Shown in pieces: positions 49,983 through 57,607 of a DNA stretch of 64,000 nt (position 1 is its first letter; every line of letters begins with the position of its first letter). Below the pieces are notes generated by a model. That model was not told where the DNA came from. It ran no database searches and saw only the letters and a list, made by a program, of their open reading frames with translations. Origin of the DNA: Bin87 sp964347975 (GTDB taxonomy: Bacteria > Chloroflexota > Dehalococcoidia > Lucifugimonadales > UBA3495); the NCBI GenBank assembly GCA_964347975.1, contig CAYGAY010000009.1:36109-100108 (forward strand). Direction: 5' to 3'. The position numbers and the translations under genes were made by a program.

Positions 49983-50066
49983 GCCTGCGGCCCGTCCGCC
50001 GGCTTGGCTCGGAGCCGCGGGAACGGACCGCTGGCGCGGAACCTGGCGTGGGCGGGCGCTGAATAA
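49983..50066 (+). pseudogene. Degenerate copy of the MmeI-like gene 3' tail, copy 3
   Basis: More decayed than copy 2: ACGPSAGLARSRGNGPLARN then LAWAG ends the frame, against AYGWPADLPDAVVLERLLALN then LARAG in the intact gene. Just upstream, GGCAACCCG matches the DNA for the DGNP segment of the intact protein, with the intervening ~80 bp deleted. GGCGGCGGGT follows the tail here and also precedes the small gene after the intact copy. The rest of the 49806-50091 gap has no supported gene. Confidence 0.55.
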
Positions 50067-50091
50067 CGGCGGCGGGTAGTGACCGCGTTTA

Positions 50092-50607
50092 TCAGAGTTG
50101 TCTCCAGTCAAAGCTGGCTCCGAGCTCCCGTAGCATCTCGAAGGTATTGATGCAACGGATGTCAAACTGCTGGCAGAGGTCTGGCAGCGGTACCTTGCGC
50201 CTGGCATTCGGAGCGGATACCTCGTTAGTTACGACGACTGCGCCATTTGCCATAGCGTAAGCGGCAAGCCACCCGTCAGCCGCTCTGGCAAGCTCGGCAC
50301 GGGCCGCCGGCGTGAATTGGGGATTTTCCTGTACCCAATCTATCAACCGCCGGTAGGCATTGGCAATGGATTGGGTAGCGGTAGCAGGAAACCAATCATT
50401 GGCTGCCTGTTCTGTCCATTGAACCAGATAAGAGGGGGAGATTATCTCATCGTACACCCGGTCGATTATCAGCAACCTACCGGCGGCGAGATGGTGGCTC
50501 AGGCAGTCCCAGAAACCAGGGCACAGGTCCGGCGCATAGTAATGATGGTATGCCGCCACCAGTACATCGGTATCCGACGCGTACCTGGTTTCGTCGTGAT
50601 GCGTCAT
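50092..50607 (-). CDS. DUF4411-type PIN-domain protein, putative toxin
   Basis: 171 residues. An early acidic site (YASDTDVLVAAYHHYY), an Asp/Glu-containing middle (LLIIDRVYDEIISPSY) and late DGWLAAYAMANGAVVVTNE are the PIN-like nuclease pattern; the length and the ARRKVPLPDLCQQF-C-NTFEML end fit DUF4411. It overlaps the ImmA/IrrE-type gene by four bases (ATGA), the usual arrangement for this toxin-antitoxin type. It is intact, unlike the VapC relic just upstream of it on the other strand. Confidence 0.8.
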   Translation of the reverse strand: MTHHDETRYASDTDVLVAAYHHYYAPDLCPGFWDCLSHHLAAGRLLIIDRVYDEIISPSYLVQWTEQAANDWFPATATQSIANAYRRLIDWVQENPQFTPAARAELARAADGWLAAYAMANGAVVVTNEVSAPNARRKVPLPDLCQQFDIRCINTFEMLRELGASFDWRQL

Positions 50608-51770
50608 AGCCGGATGCCCAGCTTGCCGGGCATATTATCAAAAGTAGCGCCCCTCAACCCGGTGAGAGCATACGCTTCGCGATAGGATAAACGTCCTCCC
50701 TTTACAGCGCGAACTGCCGCTGCCGCGAAACGAACCCCGATGCGCCAGCGTTGGGTATTCCAGAAATTGCCGCCGTCCATGGACTGCCGGCCTCGGGTTC
50801 CTTGCGCCTTATGCTCATTATAAAAATCAAAGAAGGCATCTCGGTCAATTAATTCCAGGTCAAGAGCCCGGCGTGCGGCTACAATCCTGCTGACTTTAAA
50901 GCGTCGCGCTATTTGTTGGTAAGCGTCCCGGTATTCTTCGACGTAAGGCCAGAGCGCGCGTAAGTCGGCTTCCGGCACTAGAAATTCCGCCGCTATTTTG
51001 TCGCATAGCTGCTCAACGTCGTGCTCCGATGGCAACAATGACTCAATAGCAGAAACGCCTTCCTCACCGATGAACAGATGCGCCAGTTCGTGGGCCAAGG
51101 TGAACATCTGGGCCGCCTTGTAATCGGCATTGTTCACAAAAACGAGCGGAGCATACTCATCCACCAGTGCGAAGCCTTCAAATTCGTCAGGATCGAGCTT
51201 GCGACTGGTGTTGTTGCCCACAACACCATTGAAAACCACCAGTATGCCGGCGGCCTCGGCGTTATCGCGCAGCAGCCCGATGGCGTCAGACCAGGTAAGC
51301 GCTGGCGCAACCCAGTCGTCGGCAAGTCCTAGGGCAACGCGCATTGCATCAGCTACGGCGCTGTAATTGCCGTTGGGATGATAGGCCCCGACGAACGCTA
51401 TGGGTTCGGCGCCGGTTTCTATCAGTTCCTCGCGCAGCCATTCCTGGCGATGCTGCATTGCATAAACCGTTTCCAGCAGGTCAAGGCTGGGGCGGGCCGG
51501 CGACTCGTTGGCGCGAGTGCGAAAGTCTCGGATTGGCAGCGGTTCAACGGGCGGGAAGGTGAGGAACAGGTAGCCCAGGGGACTGTGTGTAGCGCCGGCC
51601 AACCGTTCCGCCCAATCCATGCTGATTTCGCCGGAGCGTTCCCATTCCAGCACCCGCTCGGCTTTCAGTCCTACTTTGCGTGCCAGTTCGTCGGTCGTAA
51701 GGTCGGCACGCTCCCGCGCCCAACGCAACACGTCGGGTTGCAATGTTATCGGCTCCCGTCGGCTGGTCAT
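50604..51770 (-). CDS. XRE-family regulator fused to ImmA/IrrE-type metallopeptidase, putative antitoxin
   Basis: 388 residues. The N-terminal helix-turn-helix (LTTDELARKVGLKAERVLEW) is followed by a peptidase-like domain with FTLAHELAHLFIGEEG (HExxH near residue 245) and a C-terminal helical region (FKVSRIVAARRALDLELID). Such proteins often regulate and partner a PIN/DUF4411 toxin. The HExxH zinc site is complete, so it may be an active protease. An in-frame ATG at 51782 is an alternative start. It is translationally coupled to the PIN gene. Confidence 0.83.
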   Translation of the reverse strand: MTSRREPITLQPDVLRWARERADLTTDELARKVGLKAERVLEWERSGEISMDWAERLAGATHSPLGYLFLTFPPVEPLPIRDFRTRANESPARPSLDLLETVYAMQHRQEWLREELIETGAEPIAFVGAYHPNGNYSAVADAMRVALGLADDWVAPALTWSDAIGLLRDNAEAAGILVVFNGVVGNNTSRKLDPDEFEGFALVDEYAPLVFVNNADYKAAQMFTLAHELAHLFIGEEGVSAIESLLPSEHDVEQLCDKIAAEFLVPEADLRALWPYVEEYRDAYQQIARRFKVSRIVAARRALDLELIDRDAFFDFYNEHKAQGTRGRQSMDGGNFWNTQRWRIGVRFAAAAVRAVKGGRLSYREAYALTGLRGATFDNMPGKLGIRL

Positions 51771-51992
51771 AATCCATACCATCTTGGCGGGATGTTAGCC
51801 AAATGCGCGACAACCCGTCAAATCGCCGTCGCCCGTCAGACCCGCCACAATACCCCTGACTCTTCGGAGGCAGATATGCCGATATTGAACCTGTTGCTGG
51901 CAGGAGCGCAGCGAGGTATCTGACACATCTCGCTACGCTATACTATGCCTGCGCCCCGGTCCAACCGTCTGCCCCCATCAGGAGGCTTTACA

Positions 51993-52547
51993 ATGACTAC
52001 CGCCCAAAAATTAATGACCGCCGATGACTTGCTGGCAATGCCGTACGATGGCAAGCGCTACGAACTTGTCCGGGGAGAACTGATAGAAATGCCGCCAGCA
52101 AGCCACGAGCACGGCAGAGTTGCCGCGCGTTTCGGCCGGCGCATCGGCAATTTTGCCGAGGAGCGCGACCTGGGCCATGGCATCGCCGCCGAGACCGGAG
52201 TTAGTATCGAGCGCAACCCCGACACCATGCGCGCGCCCGACTACGGGTTCATATCCTATGAACGCATGGCGGAACCGCCCCCGCCGCGTGGCTATGCCGA
52301 TGTCGTTCCCGATTTGGTGCTGGAAGTAGTTTCACCCGACGACCGGCAGCCCGACATAGACGCCAAAACGCAAATGTGGCTTGAGGCCGGCGTGCGGCTG
52401 GCGCTGGTACTGTACATTGCAGCCCGCGCGATAGTCGCCCACCGGAATGACGGCGCAGTGCAGCGGTTTGGCCCCGATGATACGCTGACTTGTGAGCCGG
52501 TGTTGCCCGGTTTCGCCGGCCCCGTGGCCGATATTTTCACCTACTGA
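51993..52547 (+). CDS. Uma2-family putative endonuclease
   Basis: 184 residues. LMTADDLLAMPYDGKRYELV then GELIEMPPASHEHG is the Uma2 N terminus. MRAPDYGFISYERM and PDLVLEVVSPDDRQPDIDAK carry the PD and ExV-type acidic residues of this PD-(D/E)xK-like fold. AGGAGG seven bases before ATG 51993 fixes the start. It lies 28 bp upstream of the mutase gene. Function in the cell unknown. Confidence 0.82.
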   Translation: MTTAQKLMTADDLLAMPYDGKRYELVRGELIEMPPASHEHGRVAARFGRRIGNFAEERDLGHGIAAETGVSIERNPDTMRAPDYGFISYERMAEPPPPRGYADVVPDLVLEVVSPDDRQPDIDAKTQMWLEAGVRLALVLYIAARAIVAHRNDGAVQRFGPDDTLTCEPVLPGFAGPVADIFTY

Positions 52548-52575
52548 CCTTGCCCATTATCATCAGGAGTTTCCC

Positions 52576-54255
52576 GTGGTCATCTCCAACGACAGCGACC
52601 AAGCCATCCGCCAGCGCACCGATGCGTGGCAGAAAAAGGCCGACGCCGCGCCCCGGCGCAAAGCGGCCTACAAAACCCTCAGCCAGCTTCCCGTCGCCCC
52701 GGTGTACGGCCCAACGGACATTGCCGACAGCGACTATCTGCGGGACGTTGGCCTCCCCGGCGAGTATCCCTACCTGCGCGGCGTCCATCCCACCGGCTAC
52801 CGCTCGCGGCTTTGGACGATGCGGATGTTCGCCGGGTTCGGCGAACCGGCGGAGACCAACGAGCGGTTCCGCTTTCTCCTCGACCAGGGCGAAACGGGCC
52901 TCAGCGTCGCCTTCGATATGCCCACCCTGTACGGGTACGACCACGACGACCCGCGGGCGCGGGGCGAGTTCGGCAAGTGCGGCGTGGCCGTGTCCTGCCT
53001 GGAGGATATGCAGACCGTCTTTGACGGCATCCCCCTGGACCAGGTTACGACCTCCATGACCATCAACAGCCCGGCGGCCATCATCTGGGCTATGTATATC
53101 GCGGCCGCCGAGCGGCAGGGGGCCGCTATCGCGTCGCTGGGCGGCACCATCCAGAACGACATTCTGAAAGAGTATATCGCCCAGAACGAATACATCTTTC
53201 CTCCCCACCCGTCCATGCGCCTGGTGGTGGATACCGTGGAGTTCGCCACCGACAATATGCCCCGGTTCAATCCCATCAGCATCAGCGGCTACCACATCCG
53301 CGAGGCCGGCAGCAACGCCGTGCAGGAGCTGGCCTTCACCCTGGCCGACGGATTTGAGTACGTGCGCCACTGCGTGGAGCGGGGCATGGCCGTGGACGAT
53401 TTCGCCCCTCGGCTCAGTTTCTTTTTCAACGTCCACAACGACTTTTTTGAGGAGATCGCCAAGTTCCGCTCGGCGCGTCGCATCTGGGCGCGGGTGCTGC
53501 GGGAGACCTTCGGCGCGGAATCCGAGCGCTCGGGCTGGATGCGGTTCCACGCCCAGACTTCCGGCGCGTCGCTGACGGCGCAGCAGCCGGAGAACAACGT
53601 GGTGCGCGTGTCCTTGCAAGCCCTGGCCGCCGTGCTGGGCGGCTGCCAGTCGCTGCATACCAACAGCAAGGACGAAGCCTGGGCGCTGCCCTCCGCCGAG
53701 GCCGCCCGGCAAGCCCTCCGCACCCAGCAGATAATCGCCCACGAAACCGGCGTAACCGACACCGTTGACCCCCTGGGCGGCAGCTACTTCCTGGAAGCGC
53801 TGACCAACCAGGTCGAGGCCGGCGCTTACAACTACTTCGGGCAAATCGACCGGCACGGCGGCGTAATCCCGGCGCTGGAATCCGGCTTCTTCCAGCGGGA
53901 GATTGCCGACGCCGCCTATATCTACCAGCAGGAAGAAGACCGCAAAGAGCGCATCACCGTGGGCGTCAACGAATACGTGGCCGAGGATGAAAACCTGTCC
54001 ATACCCATCCTGCGGGTGGACGAGGCCGGCGAGCAGCGGCACATCGCCCACCTGAACGAAGTGCGCCGCCGCCGGGACGGCCGGGAGGTCGCCGTCCGCC
54101 TGCGCGCCCTGGAAACCGCCGCCCGCCAACAGGGCAGCGACGCCAACCTGATGTACCCGCTGGTGGAAGCGGTGAAGGCAGAGGCCACGCTGGGGGAGAT
54201 GATGGGCGTGTTCCGGGACGTGTTCGGCGAATACCAGCCTGCTTGGGGCTTCTGA
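52576..54255 (+). CDS. Methylmalonyl-CoA-mutase-family catalytic subunit without B12-binding domain
   Basis: 559 residues from GTG 52576, with AGGAG seven bases upstream. RLWTMRMFAGFGEPAETNER near residue 70, ETGLSVAFDMPTLYGYD, LGGTIQNDILKEYIAQN and FNPISISGYHIREAGSN are acyl-CoA mutase barrel signatures. The substrate-gating position that is Tyr in classic mutases (RQYAGF) is Phe here (RMFAGF), as reported for isobutyryl-CoA-type mutases, so the substrate is open. No C-terminal B12-binding domain is fused and no separate one is visible; it must be encoded elsewhere. It depends on cobalamin, which the cbi cluster could provide. Confidence 0.88.
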   Translation: MVISNDSDQAIRQRTDAWQKKADAAPRRKAAYKTLSQLPVAPVYGPTDIADSDYLRDVGLPGEYPYLRGVHPTGYRSRLWTMRMFAGFGEPAETNERFRFLLDQGETGLSVAFDMPTLYGYDHDDPRARGEFGKCGVAVSCLEDMQTVFDGIPLDQVTTSMTINSPAAIIWAMYIAAAERQGAAIASLGGTIQNDILKEYIAQNEYIFPPHPSMRLVVDTVEFATDNMPRFNPISISGYHIREAGSNAVQELAFTLADGFEYVRHCVERGMAVDDFAPRLSFFFNVHNDFFEEIAKFRSARRIWARVLRETFGAESERSGWMRFHAQTSGASLTAQQPENNVVRVSLQALAAVLGGCQSLHTNSKDEAWALPSAEAARQALRTQQIIAHETGVTDTVDPLGGSYFLEALTNQVEAGAYNYFGQIDRHGGVIPALESGFFQREIADAAYIYQQEEDRKERITVGVNEYVAEDENLSIPILRVDEAGEQRHIAHLNEVRRRRDGREVAVRLRALETAARQQGSDANLMYPLVEAVKAEATLGEMMGVFRDVFGEYQPAWGF

Positions 54256-54268
54256 TTGGAGACCAACT

Positions 54269-54847
54269 ATGGTAACGGCAAAACCAAAAGGCAGGTACAC
54301 CTACGAGGATTACGCGGCCAAACCGGACGATGAAAAATGGGAACTGATTGATGGAGTTTTGTATCAGACGGCAGCAGGAGCCAGCGCACGTCATCAGGAA
54401 GTGTCCGAAAACTTGGGAGAGTTACTCATACCCCATATCCGGCCGCGCCGTTTGGGGCGGCTTTATCGCCCGCGCTTTGACCTGATTGTGCCGGGCGATA
54501 CGGCGGTTGAACCTGACCTGCTGTTTGTCAGTACCGCACGGCGGGACATTATCACAACACGCGGCTGCGAAGGGCCACCGGATTTGGTGGTGGAAGTCCT
54601 GTCGCCGTCCAATCCCCGCCATGACTTGGAACGCAAGCGGGAACTGTATGCCCGGCACGGCGTACCGGAGTATCTGATTCTGGAGCCGTATCAGGAGACT
54701 GTACTGGCCCTGGTTAAACCCGGAGTCAGCTCCGGCCAAGGGGCCTATGGGTCGGAAAGGCTGTATCGCCCTGGTGATATGCTCTCCATCGCCGCCATTC
54801 CCGGACTGGCGATTGCGGTAGCCGACGTTTTCGCCGAGCCGTGGTAA
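54269..54847 (+). CDS. Uma2-family putative endonuclease
   Basis: 192 residues. YTYEDYAAKPDDEKWELIDG opens the fold, followed by VEPDLLFVSTAR, PPDLVVEVLSPSNPRHDLER and ELYARHGVPEYLILEP. These give the acidic residues and Lys/Arg of the Uma2 PD-(D/E)xK-like core. It starts 13 bp after the mutase gene, so the mutase is sandwiched between two Uma2 paralogues that probably share its transcript. Confidence 0.82.
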   Translation: MVTAKPKGRYTYEDYAAKPDDEKWELIDGVLYQTAAGASARHQEVSENLGELLIPHIRPRRLGRLYRPRFDLIVPGDTAVEPDLLFVSTARRDIITTRGCEGPPDLVVEVLSPSNPRHDLERKRELYARHGVPEYLILEPYQETVLALVKPGVSSGQGAYGSERLYRPGDMLSIAAIPGLAIAVADVFAEPW

Positions 54848-54929
54848 GAAGCAAGCTGTGGTAGGTGAGGATCTGTCCGGCGCCATCAGGAACCGGCAAA
54901 GAAACCATCTAAAACGGGACGCTGACCAC

Positions 54930-57047
54930 ATGCTACAGTTGCTGTTGCTGGCGACGTTGTGCTCAACATTGACCCTAACCCTGGCAGCCTGCACCGCTCC
55001 CGAACCGACGCCGACGCCGGCCTTCCCGGAGGAAGCTATCCCAACGACAGCGGCTATTGCGACGATCATAGCAGAGCGGGTGCCGGCCGCAGATTCAGTA
55101 CCCATTGGCACGCCGCCGCACGTGCCGACACCATCGCCCGCGCCAACCGCAATTCCGGCCCCTTCTTCCACGCCGGAGCCAACGCCCGGGCCCACTCTGC
55201 TGCTGACCTCTACATCTGCGCCCTCAACTCCGGAGCCGCCAACGCCGGCGTCCGCGCCGGTCATTCCCTCTGCCAATTTAGAGTACGGTACCATGTCAGC
55301 CAACCGGATCAAGGCCCTGCCCTGGGTGACCGACGGGGTTCGCGGTCTGGAGGGCGAAGCGGTCGAGGTTCTGATTGACATCGCTGTACGGGATGGCGAC
55401 ATGTTCAACAACCTGATGAACCTGCCGTGGATCCAGGACGAGATCACCGCTCACGAGGCCGCCGCCATCGATGAGATATACGGAATTGCCTATTCCGCCC
55501 GCGACCTGGCTGAAGCGATGCTGGCGAAACCCTGGATCCAGGACGACATCACCCGCGACGAAGCCGTGGTAATCGACCGCTTGAACAGTACCATACGCGC
55601 TGAGGACGAATCCCTCGAGTATGAAGTCATACAGAAGGCAATTGATATCCTGGGGATGCCCTTCCTGGACACCGTGGCAAGCCCCGACGCACTGGCAATG
55701 CGGTCGCTGGAAAGTTTTGAGGATGAAGGGTCGGCCGGGTTCCTGGAGCTGATGGCCCATCCTGCCCTCAGCGACGGCATCACCGATGCAGAAGCCAAAA
55801 TCGTTCTCCTGCTGGGCGGAACCAGAAGAAACAAACCACAGTCAGTGCCGCTTCTGCTCAACGGACTGCTCACCGGTGAGGGAGTGTACCAAGAGGAGCG
55901 AACCATCCATTTGCCTCTTTCTGGCGCGGTGACGCTGGCCATTGTACGGCTCCGCGACCAAAATACACACAGCATGGACTATTTTGAACACGCTGTCCGC
56001 AACCTCGAAGGGTTCATGGACGTGCCGTTTCCCACCAACCACCTGGTCTGGTACTTCGACGCCCCAACCGCTGGACAGCACCATGGTACGCACATATCCT
56101 CCCATCCGGAACGAGATGAAATAGACTATGCGCGTGGCCCACGGCACATTGCCCATGAGTCCGCCCATTACCATTGGAGCGGCGCTGGAACACACTGGTT
56201 GCGTTACGGTATGCAAGGGTGGATCGCCGAAGGTGGCGCGGATTTCGTTACCATAATCTCCGAGAATGCGCGCGTGGGGCGACCACTGGACGCCAACAGG
56301 TCGCCTTGTTTCTTTGAAATCCATATCCGGGAACTGGAACTTGCCGACCCCGGAACGGAAGACCCCGAATACAGCTGCACTTACCGATTGGGGCAGCGGC
56401 TCTTCCTGGATCTCTATCTTAACCTGGACCAGGAAACTTTCCGGCAGGGGTTCCGCAGCCTTTACCTGAAAAGACTACGTGATGTCCCTGATGACGGTTG
56501 TGGAGATTCCGATCTGAACGTCTGCCACGTTAGACACGCCTTCAAGGAGGGCGTGTCGCCCGAGGTGGCAGCGATGGTGGATCAGGTTATCGCCCGCTGG
56601 TACGACGGCACGGAGCCATACGACCTGTCCCGTCTCGACCACCGCCCGGTTGATCCAAGCCTGCCCGCCGTCAACGGCCAACTCGCTAACGCTTTCATCT
56701 CCCTGGATCAGGAGTGGCCCGCTGACCCGAGCGCCCGTACCGGCAGGGTCTCGCTGGCTCAGCTGAAGGCTCTCAGCGGGCGGGTCTATCTGTACTGGAG
56801 AGCCACGTTCCCGAACGCTGCGCAAACCACGGCGATTCCCCTGACCACCGTGGAGTATTACATGGACGGGTTTGTACACGAGCGCAATGAATATACACTG
56901 CGGGTTCGCGCGGGAACGACTGAACGTTGGCACCGGGATGCTATCGGCTCCTCCGATCCCGACCGGTGGGCAATCGGGACCCATGGCGTGTACATATACC
57001 AAGGTGACCGCAAGGTGGCGCAGGTCGAGTTTGAAGTTGTTCCCTGA
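54930..57047 (+). CDS. Lipoprotein with helical repeats and a gluzincin-like metallopeptidase domain
   Basis: 705 residues from ATG 54930. The signal peptide ends in a lipobox (LTLAAC, Cys about 21), followed by a Pro/Thr-rich linker. Then come four repeats of about 40 residues, each starting like LPWVTDGV..., LPWIQDEIT, KPWIQDDIT, HPALSDGIT. The catalytic part has HESAH at 409-413 (in HIAHESAHYHW) and E434 in WIAEGGADF, the HExxH...E zinc pattern. Four Cys residues in the last third suggest extracellular disulfides. It is probably tethered to the outer face of the membrane as a peptidase. Substrate unknown. Confidence 0.78.
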   Translation: MLQLLLLATLCSTLTLTLAACTAPEPTPTPAFPEEAIPTTAAIATIIAERVPAADSVPIGTPPHVPTPSPAPTAIPAPSSTPEPTPGPTLLLTSTSAPSTPEPPTPASAPVIPSANLEYGTMSANRIKALPWVTDGVRGLEGEAVEVLIDIAVRDGDMFNNLMNLPWIQDEITAHEAAAIDEIYGIAYSARDLAEAMLAKPWIQDDITRDEAVVIDRLNSTIRAEDESLEYEVIQKAIDILGMPFLDTVASPDALAMRSLESFEDEGSAGFLELMAHPALSDGITDAEAKIVLLLGGTRRNKPQSVPLLLNGLLTGEGVYQEERTIHLPLSGAVTLAIVRLRDQNTHSMDYFEHAVRNLEGFMDVPFPTNHLVWYFDAPTAGQHHGTHISSHPERDEIDYARGPRHIAHESAHYHWSGAGTHWLRYGMQGWIAEGGADFVTIISENARVGRPLDANRSPCFFEIHIRELELADPGTEDPEYSCTYRLGQRLFLDLYLNLDQETFRQGFRSLYLKRLRDVPDDGCGDSDLNVCHVRHAFKEGVSPEVAAMVDQVIARWYDGTEPYDLSRLDHRPVDPSLPAVNGQLANAFISLDQEWPADPSARTGRVSLAQLKALSGRVYLYWRATFPNAAQTTAIPLTTVEYYMDGFVHERNEYTLRVRAGTTERWHRDAIGSSDPDRWAIGTHGVYIYQGDRKVAQVEFEVVP

Positions 57048-57072
57048 CCGTGCGCAAACCGGCGCGCCCGGG

Positions 57073-57108
57073 AAAAATGCGGCGGCGTTTCAGTTGCCGC
57101 CGCATTTT
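57073..57108. terminator. Strong bidirectional Rho-independent terminator
   Basis: A perfect 13-bp stem (AAAATGCGGCGGC with its complement), 9-base loop, A-run on one side and T-run on the other. It serves both the lipoprotein gene and the converging minus-strand genes. Confidence 0.9.
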
Positions 57109-57129
57109 GCAGTGAGCATACCGGCGATC

Positions 57130-57205
57130 TTACGCCGTCGCCCCTTCCTTGGCCTGCTTGGCGGTGCCGATCACTCGCTGTTCGTGTTCTGCGGAATCTG
57201 TTCAA
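57130..57205 (-). pseudogene. Degenerate copy of the EF-G-like gene 3' end
   Basis: Read on the minus strand to TAA 57130-57132: EQRVIGTAKQAKEGATA, matching EQRVIDTAKQAKEGATA at the end of the protein at 57608, with similar DNA upstream (TGTTCTGCGG) and one base deleted. It has no start and is only about 75 bp long. It lies on the far side of the small gene at 57219 from the intact gene. Confidence 0.8.
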
Positions 57206-57218
57206 GGCAATTGCCTCA

Positions 57219-57524
57219 TTAGCCAAGCACCCTAAGGATGATGCCACCAACGATGATGGTGCCCATCAGCCCGATGATAGTGAGGTAACTGCGCGTGAGA
57301 TTGGCTTCTACTCGGCCCAGCCGGACATTGTTCTCCTGCCGGAACTCGCGCTGTTCCTCCCGGTATTGCCGCTGTTCCTCCCGGTATTGCCGCTGTTCCT
57401 CCCGGTATTGCCGCTGTTCCTCAATGAACAACGCCATCGTGGCTTCCAGTGCGGCCAGACGGGATTCGATGCCTGCCAGGCGTTGTTCTACACCTGGCAG
57501 TGGAGCTGCTGCTTGCGTTGTCAT
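57219..57524 (-). CDS. Small coiled-coil protein with C-terminal membrane anchor
   Basis: 101 residues. A polar N-terminal coiled coil contains four near-identical REEQRQY heptads; the C terminus has one membrane helix (YLTIIGLMGTIIVGGIIL). AAAGGA five bases before ATG 57524 supports the start. It belongs to the same broad class as the small membrane/coiled-coil proteins at 1381 and 7643, but with inverted topology (anchor at the C terminus). It is flanked by the EF-G-like gene and a degenerate copy of that gene's 3' end. Confidence 0.72.
   Translation of the reverse strand: MTTQAAAPLPGVEQRLAGIESRLAALEATMALFIEEQRQYREEQRQYREEQRQYREEQREFRQENNVRLGRVEANLTRSYLTIIGLMGTIIVGGIILRVLG
57351..57423. 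repeat. 21-bp coding tandem repeat
   Basis: Three exact units of CTGTTCCTCCCGGTATTGCC (plus one G) from 57351, 57372 and 57393, and a partial fourth. Each encodes one heptad REEQRQY on the minus strand, so copy number could change without frameshift. Confidence 0.9.
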
Positions 57525-57607
57525 GCTATCCTTTGAGGATCTCGTAATGAGGGCCGAACTAGAAACCCGCCCTCTTTACGGTTAGGAAAGGCAAACTGCT
57601 GTGCCGC

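Noticed and set aside
57351..57423. Short regular repeats considered as a CRISPR array
   Set aside because: The units are contiguous without spacers and lie within a coding frame. No cas genes are in the window.
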